This document shows positions 38,323-46,729 of a DNA stretch of 64,000 bases, piece after piece. A program made the translations under genes and the position numbers. Positions within the stretch are counted from its first letter, which is position 1; the number at the start of each line of letters is the position of its first letter. The notes under the pieces are model-generated. The model did no database searches. It saw only the letters and a list, made by a program, of their open reading frames with translations, and was not told the DNA's origin. Origin of the DNA: Alphaproteobacteria bacterium (GTDB taxonomy: Bacteria; Pseudomonadota; Alphaproteobacteria; Rhizobiales; Xanthobacteraceae); assembly GCA_005884685.1 (NCBI GenBank), contig VBAH01000028.1, positions 186,001 to 250,000 of the forward strand. The letters are read 5' to 3'.

Positions 38323-38423
38323 GAAAAAAAGTTACGCACGCGCGCCAAACCGCCCTTACATTCACCGCATCCCTGCTTGCTTCCGGCGCGCTGTCATGAC
38401 GCGAGCCGCGAGCCGGGCAGGGG

Positions 38424-38449
38424 GCGGCGCCCCTCATATCGGGCGCCGC
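38424..38449 (+). other. 9-bp GC-rich hairpin flanking the multi-hairpin element
   Basis: GCGGCGCCC (38424-38432) pairs with GGGCGCCGC (38441-38449) around the loop CTCATATC. It lies 3 nt before the long closing helix and may belong to the same structured unit. Confidence 0.6.
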
Positions 38450-38452
38450 GGT

Positions 38453-38640
38453 GGAGCGCCGGGAGGCGCAGCGTCCGGGCGGCGGGCCTCGCAAACCCGC
38501 CACTGCAGGACGCGCGCGCCTCGGGGCAGGTCTCGCAAACCTGCTCATGCGGCGCGTTCGGTGTCCGGCGTAACGCACCGGGCACCTCAAGGGCGCCGTA
38601 GCGCAGCGCCCTGGCGCCTCCCGGCGCTCCATTTTTCTCC
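38453..38640 (+). ncRNA. Candidate structured RNA: five-way junction with paired-loop hairpins
   Basis: P1 is a 17-bp perfect helix, 38453-38469 with 38614-38630. Inside are P2 (GCGTCC/GGACGC plus GGCGGG/CCCGCC, loop CCTCGCAAA), P3 (CGCGCC/GGCGCG plus GCAGGT/ACCTGC, loop CTCGCAA), P4 (9 bp with one G-U, loop CGTAACGCA) and P5 (GGGCGC/GCGCCC, loop CGTAGCGCA). Linkers are 1-4 nt. P2/P3 loops and P4/P5 loops form two near-identical pairs. ATTTTTC follows P1, like a terminator tail, favouring the plus strand. No family name is claimed. It could also be a DNA-level repeat; transcription is not shown. Confidence 0.5.
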
Positions 38641-38697
38641 GGGACGGGTGTACCCGCACCCCGCCGAACGGGCGGCGCAGCGTTGGCTAACACCGCT

Positions 38698-38834
38698 GTC
38701 ATTCCGGGGCCGAGCGAAGCGAGGAGCCCGGAATCCATAATCGCAAGCCAAGAAAATGAAACTCCGATCGACGATATCGAGAGAGTCGTGGTTATGGATT
38801 CCGGGCTCGCTGCTGCGCGGCGCCCCGGAATGAC
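38698..38834. repeat. MITE-like composite inverted repeat, copy 2
   Basis: Arms GTCATTCCGGGG / CCCCGGAATGAC bound the element. Inner halves GCCCGGAATCCATAA and TTATGGATTCCGGGC are also inverted, so the 137-bp unit can fold into one long hairpin. The centre is unrelated to copies 1 and 3. Confidence 0.88.
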
Positions 38835-38882
38835 CGGCGCGGAAGTTTCGCATTCGCGTCCCGATGCTGTAAGCCAAACGCC

Positions 38883-39200
38883 ATGCCAAATTCCCTCTGC
38901 CAATCCTGCGGCGCGTGCTGCGCCTATTCGCGCGACTGGCCGCGCTTCGGGCTCGAGAGCGAAGCGCAGATCGAGGCGATTCCGCGCGAATACGTCGACG
39001 ACGCGCGCGGCACGATGCGGTGCGCCGGCGATCGCTGCATGGCGCTCGCCGGCGAGGTCGGCGTCGCGACCGCATGCACGCTCTACGCGGTGCGGCCCGA
39101 AGTGTGCCGCGCCTGCGAGCCGGGCGACGATTCCTGCAGGCTGGCGCGGGCGCGGTTTGAGCTGGCGGAAATCACACCGGCTGAGCTTGCAGCACTTTGA
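38883..39200 (+). CDS. YkgJ family cysteine cluster protein
   Basis: A 105-aa protein with cysteines spaced as in the YkgJ/UPF0153 zinc- or iron-binding family: CQSCGACCAYS at the N-terminus, then CAGDRCMAL, CTLYAVRPEVCRACEPG and a last Cys in DSCRLA. The biochemical role is unknown. The start is ATG at 38883, directly after the repeat island. Its 3' end overlaps the convergent amine oxidase gene by 29 bp. Confidence 0.87.
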   Translation: MPNSLCQSCGACCAYSRDWPRFGLESEAQIEAIPREYVDDARGTMRCAGDRCMALAGEVGVATACTLYAVRPEVCRACEPGDDSCRLARARFELAEITPAELAAL

Positions 39201-40407
39201 TCGCCTCGTCGGCGGCCGTCACGCCGCTGCGATAGGCGCCGTGCGCGGTGGAAAAATCCGCCGCCGAGCAATGTTCGCCCGCGAAAAACAGCCGCCCGGC
39301 GACCGGCGCGGCGAGCGCCGCGCGCATCGCCCGCGCGCCGGGATTGCCATACGAATAGGAGCCGAGCGAAAACGGATCACGCGCCCAGGCGGAGGCCGCG
39401 ATCGGCTGCAGCCGCGCACGCATCCCGCTGCCGAGGGCGTTGGCGATCTGCTCGATCGCAAACGCCGCGAGCGCGCGGTCGCCTTCGTGCTCCAGCGAAC
39501 GGGCGAATTCGCCGCCGAAATAACCCTCGATCACCGGCCGGCCGAACGGGCGCAGCGTGTAGCTGCCGGTCTCGCGCGTCGTGGTCGAGCCGGCAAGGCG
39601 CGTGTCGGACGGCAGATCGTCGGCGCGCGCGAGGCGCAGGAACACCTTGTCGGCGACGCCGAGCGGAAGCTGCGCGGCATCCAGCTTGCCGGTGAGCGCG
39701 GGCGCGAAACGCAGCGTCTCGTTCGCCATCACGCCGGGCGGCACTGCAATGACTGCGGCGCGCGCCGCAATGTCGCCGCGCGGCGTGACGATGCGCAGGC
39801 GCGCGCCCGAATGATCGACCAGGGTAACGGGACTGTCCAGATGGATGTCGAGCCCGGCCGCGTAAGCCTCGATCAGCGCGCCATAGCCCTTGCGCACGCG
39901 CCGGTTCACGCCGCTGTCGTGGTAGAGCGCGTATTCGCGCAGCGAGATTTTTTCCGCCTCCGCACCGTTGATGTAGGTGATCATGGCGCCGAGCATCGCG
40001 TTCCAGCGGCAGCCGGCCTCGAAGCAATCCGACATCGGCCGGTCGCGTTCCTCCGCGGCGGCGGCATCCACGCGCGCATAGAAGCGCTCCCACGCGGCCC
40101 AGTAGTCCTTCTGCTCGGCGGCGCTGAAATTTCCGTCGTAGGCCGGGCGCGACCACGGCGGCGGCGAGCCGTCGACCGGGAACCCGAGCTGCGGCGCCAT
40201 TGCGGCGAGCTCGTTCTCGTCGGCCGAATGCAGCCAGCCACAGCCAAGATCGAGCGCGAGATCGCCCACATGGCGGGTCCAGGCGCGCCCGCCGACACGG
40301 CCGCGCGCTTCCATGAGCACGGCCGGCACGCGAGCGTCAGCCAGCCGCCGCGCTGCCGCAACGCCGGCTGCGCCCGCTCCGATCACCACGACGCCGGTTT
40401 CATGCAT
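39172..40407 (-). CDS. FAD-dependent amine oxidase family protein
   Basis: A 411-aa flavoprotein. The dinucleotide motif VVVIGAGAAGVAAARRL (6-22), the amine-oxidase GGRAWT motif near residue 43 and the C-terminal LFFAGEHCSAADFSTAHGAYRSG are all present. It belongs to the monoamine oxidase/protoporphyrinogen oxidase-like superfamily; the substrate is not known. There is no signal peptide, so it is probably cytoplasmic. It is a single gene, with 284 bp of gene-free sequence upstream in which I see nothing specific. Confidence 0.9.
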   Translation of the reverse strand: MHETGVVVIGAGAAGVAAARRLADARVPAVLMEARGRVGGRAWTRHVGDLALDLGCGWLHSADENELAAMAPQLGFPVDGSPPPWSRPAYDGNFSAAEQKDYWAAWERFYARVDAAAAEERDRPMSDCFEAGCRWNAMLGAMITYINGAEAEKISLREYALYHDSGVNRRVRKGYGALIEAYAAGLDIHLDSPVTLVDHSGARLRIVTPRGDIAARAAVIAVPPGVMANETLRFAPALTGKLDAAQLPLGVADKVFLRLARADDLPSDTRLAGSTTTRETGSYTLRPFGRPVIEGYFGGEFARSLEHEGDRALAAFAIEQIANALGSGMRARLQPIAASAWARDPFSLGSYSYGNPGARAMRAALAAPVAGRLFFAGEHCSAADFSTAHGAYRSGVTAADEAIKVLQAQPV

Positions 40408-40691
40408 CGATCAGGTCCCGCAACGACACATGCGCATTTGCGCGGCGCGCATCAAGGCCGCCTTCCGGAACGGCGCCCGCTACGTCCATTGGATAGTGAT
40501 TGAACTTGCAGTCCTCGGCCGCCATATGCGCACCACTGGGCCGGGCTCGGGGCGTTATTGCGGATTGGCGCTGTGATCGCGCCCCGGTTTGCGATAACTT
40601 GGCCGTCAGAGGGGCAACCGCGCAGCGGGAAGCTGCGGCTGTCGGTCAGACGCCGCACCCCCGAGCCGCCGCAAAAGATTGCCGCAATGCC

Positions 40692-42263
40692 ATGACCAAC
40701 GCATCCTATGCGCAGACCGGCCAGCCGGACGCCGCGCAAATCCGCACGCAAGTCGAGCGGATGACCAAGAGCGAGATCTTCGCCAACTCGCCGCAGCTAT
40801 CGGCTTTTCTGCTGTTCGTCGTCGAGGCGCTGCTGCGCGGCAAGAGCGAGCGGCTGAAGGGCTATACCATCGGCGTGGAGGTGCTGCGCCGTGACGTGAA
40901 CTTCGATCCGCAGATGGATCCGATCGTGCGCGTCGAGGCGACGCGGTTGCGCCGTGCGATCGAGCGCTACTACGCCGGTCCCGGCGCAAGCGACGCGGTC
41001 GTCATCGCGCTGCCGCGCGGCGGCTATGTGCCGCGCATTGCGTGGCGCGGCACGCCCGAGGCCGAGGTGGCCGAGCCGTCGGCACGAGCGAAGCCGCCGC
41101 GTCTCCTGCCGGGCAACGGGTTGCCGACTTTGCGGGTCGCGCCGTTCGTCGTGGTGGGAACGCCCGGCCCGCTGGTGATCGACGGCGAGGCGCTCGGCAG
41201 CAAGCTCGCCGAAGCCTTCGCGCTGTTTGAGATGGTCAATGTCGTCGCGGCAGCGCCCGCGGCGTCGGGCGGGCGCTATGATTACCGGCTGGATGGCGCT
41301 CTGGAATATCGCGGCGAGGGGACCGTGTGCCTTCGCTTCAAGCTCGTCGACAAGACCGATGAGACGGTCATCTGGTCGCGCACCCTGGAAGCCGGGTGCG
41401 CGGAGGCCGTCCCGGAGATCGAGCAGAAGGTCATCCTCGAACTCGCCACCACGATCGTGCAACGCTTCGGCATCATCTGGTCGCACGAGCGGCGCCGGCA
41501 GCTGGCGACCGATGCCGGAGACCCGCGCTATCGGGCGATGATCGAGGTCGGCGAGTCCTTCCGCTCCTTCGACCCTCTGCGCGCGCAAGAGGAGCTGGAG
41601 CGGCTGACAACGCTCGACCCGAGCTTCGCGGCCGGATTTTCCTATCTGGCGGCCATCCATGCGGTCGGATACGTCCACGGGTTCACCGACCCGGGCGACG
41701 GCACGGCGCTCGATCGCGCCCTGAAGTTCGCGCGCCGTGGCGTCGAGCTGCGGCCGCACAGCGCATTCGCCTATCATATCCTGTTCATCGTGCTGTTCTT
41801 CCGCGGGGAGACGGAGGCTGCCCGCGCGGCGGCCGAGAATGCGATAGCCCTCAACCCTTACGACCTCGCGATGCGCGCCGACTATGGCGGGCGGCTGATT
41901 TTTGCCGGCGAGGTCGACAAGGGGATGGAGATGCTGCGCAATACCGCACCGTCCGGAACCATCCTGCCCGCCTGGACGCACTTCTACCTGTTTCTCGGAC
42001 ACTACCTGCGGGACGAGCTTGCCGAGGCCCGTTTTCACGCCGGCCAGCTCATCAATGACACCCACATCTATGGACGGCTTGCTCAAGCGCTGATTGCCCG
42101 GCGCGATGGGCAGGTCGACGAGGCGCGGCGCATGATTGAGTCGATCACGACCGCCCAACCGCACTGGAAGGACGATCCGCGGCGCGAAATCGGCAAGCTG
42201 ATCACCGGAAGCAGGCTTGCAGACCGCCTGACACGTGAACTGGCGGCCGCCGGCCTGACCTAA
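40692..42263 (+). CDS. TPR protein with adenylate-cyclase-associated N-terminal domain
   Basis: A 523-aa protein. Residues about 12-110 (FANSPQLSAFLLFVVE, GEVLRRDVNFDPQMDPIVRVE, RLRRAIERYYAG) match the small helical module found at the N-terminus of rhizobial adenylate cyclase-like and TPR signalling proteins. A TolB/adenylate cyclase-type alpha-beta region follows at about 140-260. TPR-like repeats (LERLTTLDPSFAAGFSYLAA, ALKFARRGVELRPHSAFAYH, AAENAIALNPYDLAMRADYG) complete it. No cyclase catalytic domain is present. ATG at 40692; longer starts are unlikely. Role unknown. Confidence 0.75.
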   Translation: MTNASYAQTGQPDAAQIRTQVERMTKSEIFANSPQLSAFLLFVVEALLRGKSERLKGYTIGVEVLRRDVNFDPQMDPIVRVEATRLRRAIERYYAGPGASDAVVIALPRGGYVPRIAWRGTPEAEVAEPSARAKPPRLLPGNGLPTLRVAPFVVVGTPGPLVIDGEALGSKLAEAFALFEMVNVVAAAPAASGGRYDYRLDGALEYRGEGTVCLRFKLVDKTDETVIWSRTLEAGCAEAVPEIEQKVILELATTIVQRFGIIWSHERRRQLATDAGDPRYRAMIEVGESFRSFDPLRAQEELERLTTLDPSFAAGFSYLAAIHAVGYVHGFTDPGDGTALDRALKFARRGVELRPHSAFAYHILFIVLFFRGETEAARAAAENAIALNPYDLAMRADYGGRLIFAGEVDKGMEMLRNTAPSGTILPAWTHFYLFLGHYLRDELAEARFHAGQLINDTHIYGRLAQALIARRDGQVDEARRMIESITTAQPHWKDDPRREIGKLITGSRLADRLTRELAAAGLT

Positions 42264-42383
42264 CGGCGCGCCGCGACTATCGCTTCCAGTTAACCGTAAA
42301 TTGCTCCCGATCCGCCGCAGCGTCAGCGCAGATGCGCGTCAACGCCGTACGGCGATCACCCCAACATCCCGCGAGGCTATTCC

Positions 42384-42863
42384 GTGCATTCGTTCAACCG
42401 TCCCGATTCGCTTCCTGCCCTGGCTGCAGCCAGGTTCAGTCCCGACAAAACCGACGATCATCGCGACATTCCGACCAGCGGCGAGACGGAATTCAGCATC
42501 ACCGATCTGGCCAAGGAGTTCGGCCTGACGCATCGCGCGCTGCGCTTCTACGAGGCGCGCGGGCTGCTTGCGCCGCTGCGGCAGGGGCGGCGGCGCATCT
42601 TCCGCCGTGCCGACCGCGATCGGCTCGCGCTCATCCTGCAGGGCAAGAAGTTCGGCTTCACGCTCACGGAAATCAGCCGGATGGTCGAGGCGAAGTCGGG
42701 GCAGGGCGGCGAGAATGCGCTCAAGCTCAGCGCCGAGAAATGCCTCGAGCAGATCGCGTTCTTCGAGCGGCAGCTGCGCGAGGCGAGCGAGGCGCTCGCC
42801 GAACTGCGGCAAATTCACCTCTCGCTCTGCGTGCAGGCCGGCCAGCGCGGTCCGAAGACATGA
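42384..42863 (+). CDS. MerR family transcriptional regulator
   Basis: A 159-aa regulator. A 37-residue N-terminal extension is followed by HTH FSITDLAKEFGLTHRALRFYEARGL, wing RIFRRADRDRL and coiled coil (SAEKCLEQIAFFERQLREASEAL). It resembles the MerR at 27194 more than the one at 27844, including GKKFGFTL and EKCLEQI. Two cysteines are present without a metal-loop arrangement. It ends before a strong hairpin that probably terminates both convergent genes. Confidence 0.9.
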   Translation: MHSFNRPDSLPALAAARFSPDKTDDHRDIPTSGETEFSITDLAKEFGLTHRALRFYEARGLLAPLRQGRRRIFRRADRDRLALILQGKKFGFTLTEISRMVEAKSGQGGENALKLSAEKCLEQIAFFERQLREASEALAELRQIHLSLCVQAGQRGPKT

Positions 42864-42904
42864 TCGCGCAGACGCGCGGGGTGCAATAAGCGCAGCGCCG
42901 CGGA

Positions 42905-42932
42905 GCGCATTGCGCCACCTGGCGCAGTGCGC
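42905..42932. terminator. Bidirectional hairpin between convergent MerR and MDR genes
   Basis: A 13-bp stem with one G-T pair (42905-42917 with 42920-42932) has a 2-nt loop and sits midway between two convergent stops. There is no T-run, so factor-independent termination is uncertain; it may be a palindromic repeat used as an end structure. Confidence 0.5.
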
Positions 42933-42957
42933 TTCGCTCACGGCGCTACAGCCTGCG

Positions 42958-43971
42958 CTAAAATCCTTCCAGCACGAGCTTGCCGCGCATGCGGCCGCTT
43001 TCGACCTGGGCATGCGCGCGGCGCAGGTTCGCGGCGTTGATCGCGCCGAGGTTCTCGGCGAGCGTGGTGCGGATCGTGCCCGCATCGACCATGGCGGCGA
43101 CTTCGTCGAGCAGCCTGTGCTGGGCGTCCATGTCGGGCGTCTGGAACGTCGAGCGCGTGAACATCGCCTCCCAGTGCAGCGAGGCGCTCTTGCCCTTCAG
43201 CCTGGAAAACTCGAACGGCTTGGGGTCGTCGATCAGCCCGAACTTGCCCTGCGGCGCGATCACATCCGCGATCGTGTCGAAGTGCTGGTCGGAATGCGTG
43301 ACGCCGAAGATGTAATCCACAAAGCGGTGCCCCTTGGCCTTGAGCTGCTCAGCCATCGGCTGTGAATGATCGATCACGTGATGCGCCCCGAGCTCGCGGC
43401 ACCAGGCCTGCGTCTCGGGGCGCGAGGCGGTGGCGATCACCGTGAGTCTGGTGAGCGTGCGCGCGAGCTGGACGCAGATCGAGCCGACGCCGCCGGCGCC
43501 GCCGACGATCAGCAGCGATTTGCCCTCGCCGCCGCCGCGGGCGACGGCGAAGCGGTCGAACAGCATCTCCCAGGCGGTGATCGAGGTGAGGGGGAGCGCG
43601 GCGGCGGCCGCAAAACCGAGCGACGTCGGCTTTCGCCCGACGATGCGCTCGTCGACCAGATGGAATTCGCTGTTGGTGCCGGGCCGGATGATCGAGCCCG
43701 CGTACCAGACTTCGTCCCCCGGCTTGAACAGCGTCACCGCGGGGCCGACGGCCGCGACCACACCGGTCGCGTCGTAGCCGAGAATTTTCGGCGGCTCGCC
43801 CTCCTTCGGCTCGGCGCGCTTGCGCATCTTGTAATCGACCGGATTGACCGACACCGCCTTCACCTGCACCAGCAGATCGCGCCCTTGCGGCGCCGGCTTG
43901 TCGATCTCGAGATCGAGCAGGGCTGCGGGATCCTCGATCGGGAGCGATTTCCTGTAACCGACGGCGCGCAT
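42958..43971 (-). CDS. Zinc-type alcohol dehydrogenase family protein (MDR, quinone reductase-like)
   Basis: A 337-aa medium-chain reductase: N-terminal GroES-like domain (VKAVSVNPVDYKMR), GYDATGVV, and the NADPH-binding motif LLIVGGAGGVGSICVQLA. It lacks the catalytic zinc-ligand cysteine pattern, so it is of the zinc-free quinone/enone reductase (YhdH/ZADH) type despite the family name. ATG at 43971 is chosen because MRAVGYRKSL is the family N-terminus; the frame is open for 31 codons upstream. It is divergent from the SDR gene 85 bp away. Confidence 0.9.
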   Translation of the reverse strand: MRAVGYRKSLPIEDPAALLDLEIDKPAPQGRDLLVQVKAVSVNPVDYKMRKRAEPKEGEPPKILGYDATGVVAAVGPAVTLFKPGDEVWYAGSIIRPGTNSEFHLVDERIVGRKPTSLGFAAAAALPLTSITAWEMLFDRFAVARGGGEGKSLLIVGGAGGVGSICVQLARTLTRLTVIATASRPETQAWCRELGAHHVIDHSQPMAEQLKAKGHRFVDYIFGVTHSDQHFDTIADVIAPQGKFGLIDDPKPFEFSRLKGKSASLHWEAMFTRSTFQTPDMDAQHRLLDEVAAMVDAGTIRTTLAENLGAINAANLRRAHAQVESGRMRGKLVLEGF

Positions 43972-44056
43972 TGCTTTTACCCCCGTGTGCCGGTTTGTCG
44001 TTGCGGCTAGGATTTGGCCGGGACTTGAGCCGCGCGCAAGTGGGAGGAAGGGCCAT

Positions 44057-44839
44057 ATGGGCATGCTCGATCAAAAGACCGTCATCGTCACCGGCGGTGC
44101 GCGCGGCATCGGGCTTGCGATCGCCAGACGCTTCGTCGCCGAAGGCGCGCGCGCCGTGCTCGCCGACATCGACGAGAGCGCCGGCAAGGCCGCCGCCGCC
44201 GCGCTCGGGAGCGCGGCGCGCTTCGTGCGCACCGATGTCGGCGCCGCCGGCGACGCGCGCAACGTGGTGGCGGAAGCCTGCGGCATTTCCGGCGACCTCG
44301 ACATTCTGGTGAACAATGCCGGCATCATCCACACGGCGGATTTTCTCGATATCGCCGAGGCCGATTTCGACCGCGTGCTGCGCGTCAACCTGAAGGGCAT
44401 GTTCCTGATGGGGCAGGCCGCGGCGAGGCAGATGGTCGCGCAGGTGAAAGCCGGCAAGCCGCCGGGCGCGATCGTCAACATGAGCTCGATCAACGCGCGC
44501 GTCGCGATCCCCAACCAGGTGCCGTATTGCATCTCGAAGGGCGGCGTCGGCCAGCTCACGAAGGTGATGGCGCTGTCGCTCGCGCCCTACGGCATCCGCG
44601 TCAATGCGATCGGGCCGGGCTCGATCATGACCGATATCCTCAAAGGCGTGGCCACCGATCAGGCGGCGAAGAACCGCCTGCTCTCGCGCACGCCGCTCGG
44701 CCGCATCGCCGATCCGGACGAGATCGCCTCGGTCGCGGCGTTCCTCGCCTCGAAGGAGGCGAGCTACCTCACCGGCGAGACGGTCTACGTCGACGGCGGA
44801 CGGCTGGCGCTGAACTACACTGTGCCGGTGAAGGAGTAG
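44057..44839 (+). CDS. Short-chain dehydrogenase/reductase
   Basis: A 260-aa SDR. The cofactor motif TGGARGIG is at 12-19, followed by the ADIDES acidic residue region and NNAG. The catalytic residues are Ser in MSSINA and Tyr157-x3-Lys161 (YCISK). The PGSIMTDI loop and a C-terminal YLTGETVYVDGG follow. It is NAD(P)-dependent and resembles the FabG/glucose dehydrogenase class; the substrate is unknown. ATG at 44057 has GGGAGGAAG 6 nt upstream. Its stop abuts the murQ stop with no gap. Confidence 0.93.
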   Translation: MGMLDQKTVIVTGGARGIGLAIARRFVAEGARAVLADIDESAGKAAAAALGSAARFVRTDVGAAGDARNVVAEACGISGDLDILVNNAGIIHTADFLDIAEADFDRVLRVNLKGMFLMGQAAARQMVAQVKAGKPPGAIVNMSSINARVAIPNQVPYCISKGGVGQLTKVMALSLAPYGIRVNAIGPGSIMTDILKGVATDQAAKNRLLSRTPLGRIADPDEIASVAAFLASKEASYLTGETVYVDGGRLALNYTVPVKE

Positions 44840-45742
44840 CTAGGCGGCGTCCATGCCGCGCTGACCGATTAGCGCCAAAGCCTTGCGCAGCTGGCCATTT
44901 GCGCGGTCGAGCAGGGCTTTTGCGCGGTCGGGATCGCAGCCATTGAGCAGCATGACGGCGATCTTGACGCTGCCGCGAGCGCGCCCGAGCGCCTCACGCG
45001 CCTGCTCGCGGCTGCAGCGCGTGAGCCGGATCAGCATGTCCTCACTGCGTCTTAGCAGCTTTTCGTTGCTCGCCTGCACGTCCACCATCAGGCCGCCATA
45101 GACGCGGCCGAGCAGGATCATCAGCAGCGAGGACAGCAAGTTGAGCGTGATCTTTTGCGCGGTGCCGGCAATCAGGCGGGTCGAGCCGGCGATCGGCTCC
45201 GACCCCGTATCGAGCCAGATCGGATGATCGGCTTCTTTCAGGATCGGCGTGCCCCGGTTGTTGGCAATGCCGATGGTCAGCGCGCCGCTCCGCTTGGCTT
45301 CGCGCAGACAGGCAAGCGTGAACGGGGTCGTGCCGCTCGCGGCGACCGCGATGACAACGTCGTTGGAGTCGACCCTATACTCTCGGATAAGGCGGACGCC
45401 ATCTTCGATCTTGTCTTCGGCGCCCTCGATGGAGCGCGTGAAGGCGTTGGAGCCTCCCGCCATCACCAGCAACAGGCGTTCCAGCGGCCAGCTGAACGTC
45501 GGCATCAGCTCCGCGCCATCCTGGACGGCAAGGCGGCCGGATGTGCCGGCACCGACATAAACCAGCCGCCCGCGGTAGCGCAGGCGCGCTTCCATCGCCT
45601 TGGCGGCGTTTTCGATCGACGTGCGGGCAGCACGGACGGCCGCCACGGCCGTAAACTGGCCTTCGATCATCGCATCGAGCGAATCCCCTGGCTCCCAGGA
45701 GTCGATCTCGGAGTAACGGGGACTGGGGCGTTCGGTGCTCAT
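44840..45742 (-). CDS. murQ: N-acetylmuramic acid 6-phosphate etherase
   Basis: A 300-aa SIS-fold lyase that removes D-lactate from MurNAc-6-phosphate to give GlcNAc-6-phosphate during peptidoglycan-sugar recycling. It shows GAGTSGRLAVQDGAELMPTF with the catalytic-acid region, and IAVAASGTTPFTLACLREA. A second SIS half with GSTRLIAGTAQKITLNLLS and a UBA-like C-terminus complete it. It is divergent from the kinase gene across a 99-bp shared promoter, so both halves of the pathway can be coregulated. Confidence 0.93.
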   Translation of the reverse strand: MSTERPSPRYSEIDSWEPGDSLDAMIEGQFTAVAAVRAARTSIENAAKAMEARLRYRGRLVYVGAGTSGRLAVQDGAELMPTFSWPLERLLLVMAGGSNAFTRSIEGAEDKIEDGVRLIREYRVDSNDVVIAVAASGTTPFTLACLREAKRSGALTIGIANNRGTPILKEADHPIWLDTGSEPIAGSTRLIAGTAQKITLNLLSSLLMILLGRVYGGLMVDVQASNEKLLRRSEDMLIRLTRCSREQAREALGRARGSVKIAVMLLNGCDPDRAKALLDRANGQLRKALALIGQRGMDAA

Positions 45743-45841
45743 CGTGTCACTCCGCGCGTCTACACCTAACGCCTTCGATCAAAACTCGTTCTGGCGCATT
45801 ATGTAACTATACGGGTGCCGTCGCGCTGGATCCGGACGAGC

Positions 45842-46726
45842 ATGGCAAAAAGCGAGCTATTTCTGGGCATTGATGGCGGCGGTACGCGCTGCCGGGCCCG
45901 GCTGTGCGACGCTTCCGGCCACAAACTCGCCGAAGCGGAGGCGGGTCCGGCCAACATCCGGCTCGGGCTGAAGGAGGCCTTCGCCTCCGTTTTCGAGGTA
46001 ACCCTCAACTGCCTTGAACAGGCTCACTTGTCATCTCAGGATCTGCCGCGCATCACCGCCTGTCTGGCGCTGGCCGGCGCCACCGAGCCGGCCGACTTGG
46101 CCGCGGCAAAACTGCATGAGCAATCCTTCGGCCGCGCGATCCTCACCTCCGATGCCCATGCCGCCTGCGTCGGCGCGCACGAGGGCCGCGATGGCGCCGT
46201 GCTCATCATCGGCACGGGCAGCATCGGATGGGCGGTGGTCCGCGGCCGCCACCATCGGGTCGGCGGATGGGGCCTGCCGATCTCCGATGAAGGCGGCGGC
46301 GCCTGGCTCGGTGTCGAGACACTGCGTCGCGTCCTGATGGCGCATGACGGGCGCACCCCATGGACGCCGTTCCTGCGCGCGGCGTTCGAGCGCTTCGGAT
46401 CGGATGCCCACGCGATCGTCGGCTGGGTCGCGCGTGCGCTGCCGCGCGACCTCGGCTCGCTCGCTCCGGGCGTCTTGGAATACGCGATGCGCGACGATCC
46501 GGCCGCAGTTGAGCTGATGCGGCTTGCCGCGCGCCATCTCGACGCCGTCGCGACGCGTTTGCATCTGCTGGGCGCGACGCGGCTGGCGCTGCTCGGCGGT
46601 TTGGCGCCATCGATGGAGCAATGGCTCTCGGCCGGTACGCGGCGCAATGTGGTGCCGCCCGCCGGCGATGCCGTCGCCGGCGCGCTGCAGCTGGCGCGTC
46701 TTGCAACCCGCTCAGCCGCCGCGTGA
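45842..46726 (+). CDS. BadF/BadG-type N-acetylglucosamine kinase-like ATPase
   Basis: A 294-aa ASKHA-fold kinase. Phosphate motif 1 is GIDGGGTRCRARL (9-21), and the ASKHA-typical DAHAACVGAHEG and IIGTGSIGWAV motifs follow. ISDEGGGAWLG and LALLGGLAP complete the core. In this operon, followed 3 bp later by a SIS enzyme and nagA, it most likely phosphorylates GlcNAc (or MurNAc/GlcN) entering through the ABC transporter. ATG at 45842 is taken; codons upstream lie in the divergent promoter. Confidence 0.9.
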   Translation: MAKSELFLGIDGGGTRCRARLCDASGHKLAEAEAGPANIRLGLKEAFASVFEVTLNCLEQAHLSSQDLPRITACLALAGATEPADLAAAKLHEQSFGRAILTSDAHAACVGAHEGRDGAVLIIGTGSIGWAVVRGRHHRVGGWGLPISDEGGGAWLGVETLRRVLMAHDGRTPWTPFLRAAFERFGSDAHAIVGWVARALPRDLGSLAPGVLEYAMRDDPAAVELMRLAARHLDAVATRLHLLGATRLALLGGLAPSMEQWLSAGTRRNVVPPAGDAVAGALQLARLATRSAAA

Positions 46727-46729
46727 ACC

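Larger units (their letters stand above)
38220..38882. other. 663-bp gene-free island of stacked repeats
   Basis: No protein gene is supported; short open frames here follow repeat sequence. From left to right it contains a GTAGCCCGGA inverted repeat (38234-38322), a multi-hairpin element (38424-38640), a small hairpin CCGCC/GGCGG (38661-38675) and a MITE-like composite (38698-38834). Confidence 0.85.

Noticed and set aside
38377-38903. Several short frames (75-170 codons) in the doxX-ykgJ gap
   Set aside because: They follow the multi-hairpin repeat and the MITE-like element in all frames and lack convincing SD sites. RNA or DNA structure explains the sequence better.
42280-42300. CtrA box upstream of the third MerR (TTAA-N7-TTGC)
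   Set aside because: Only one half matches well, which is expected often by chance.
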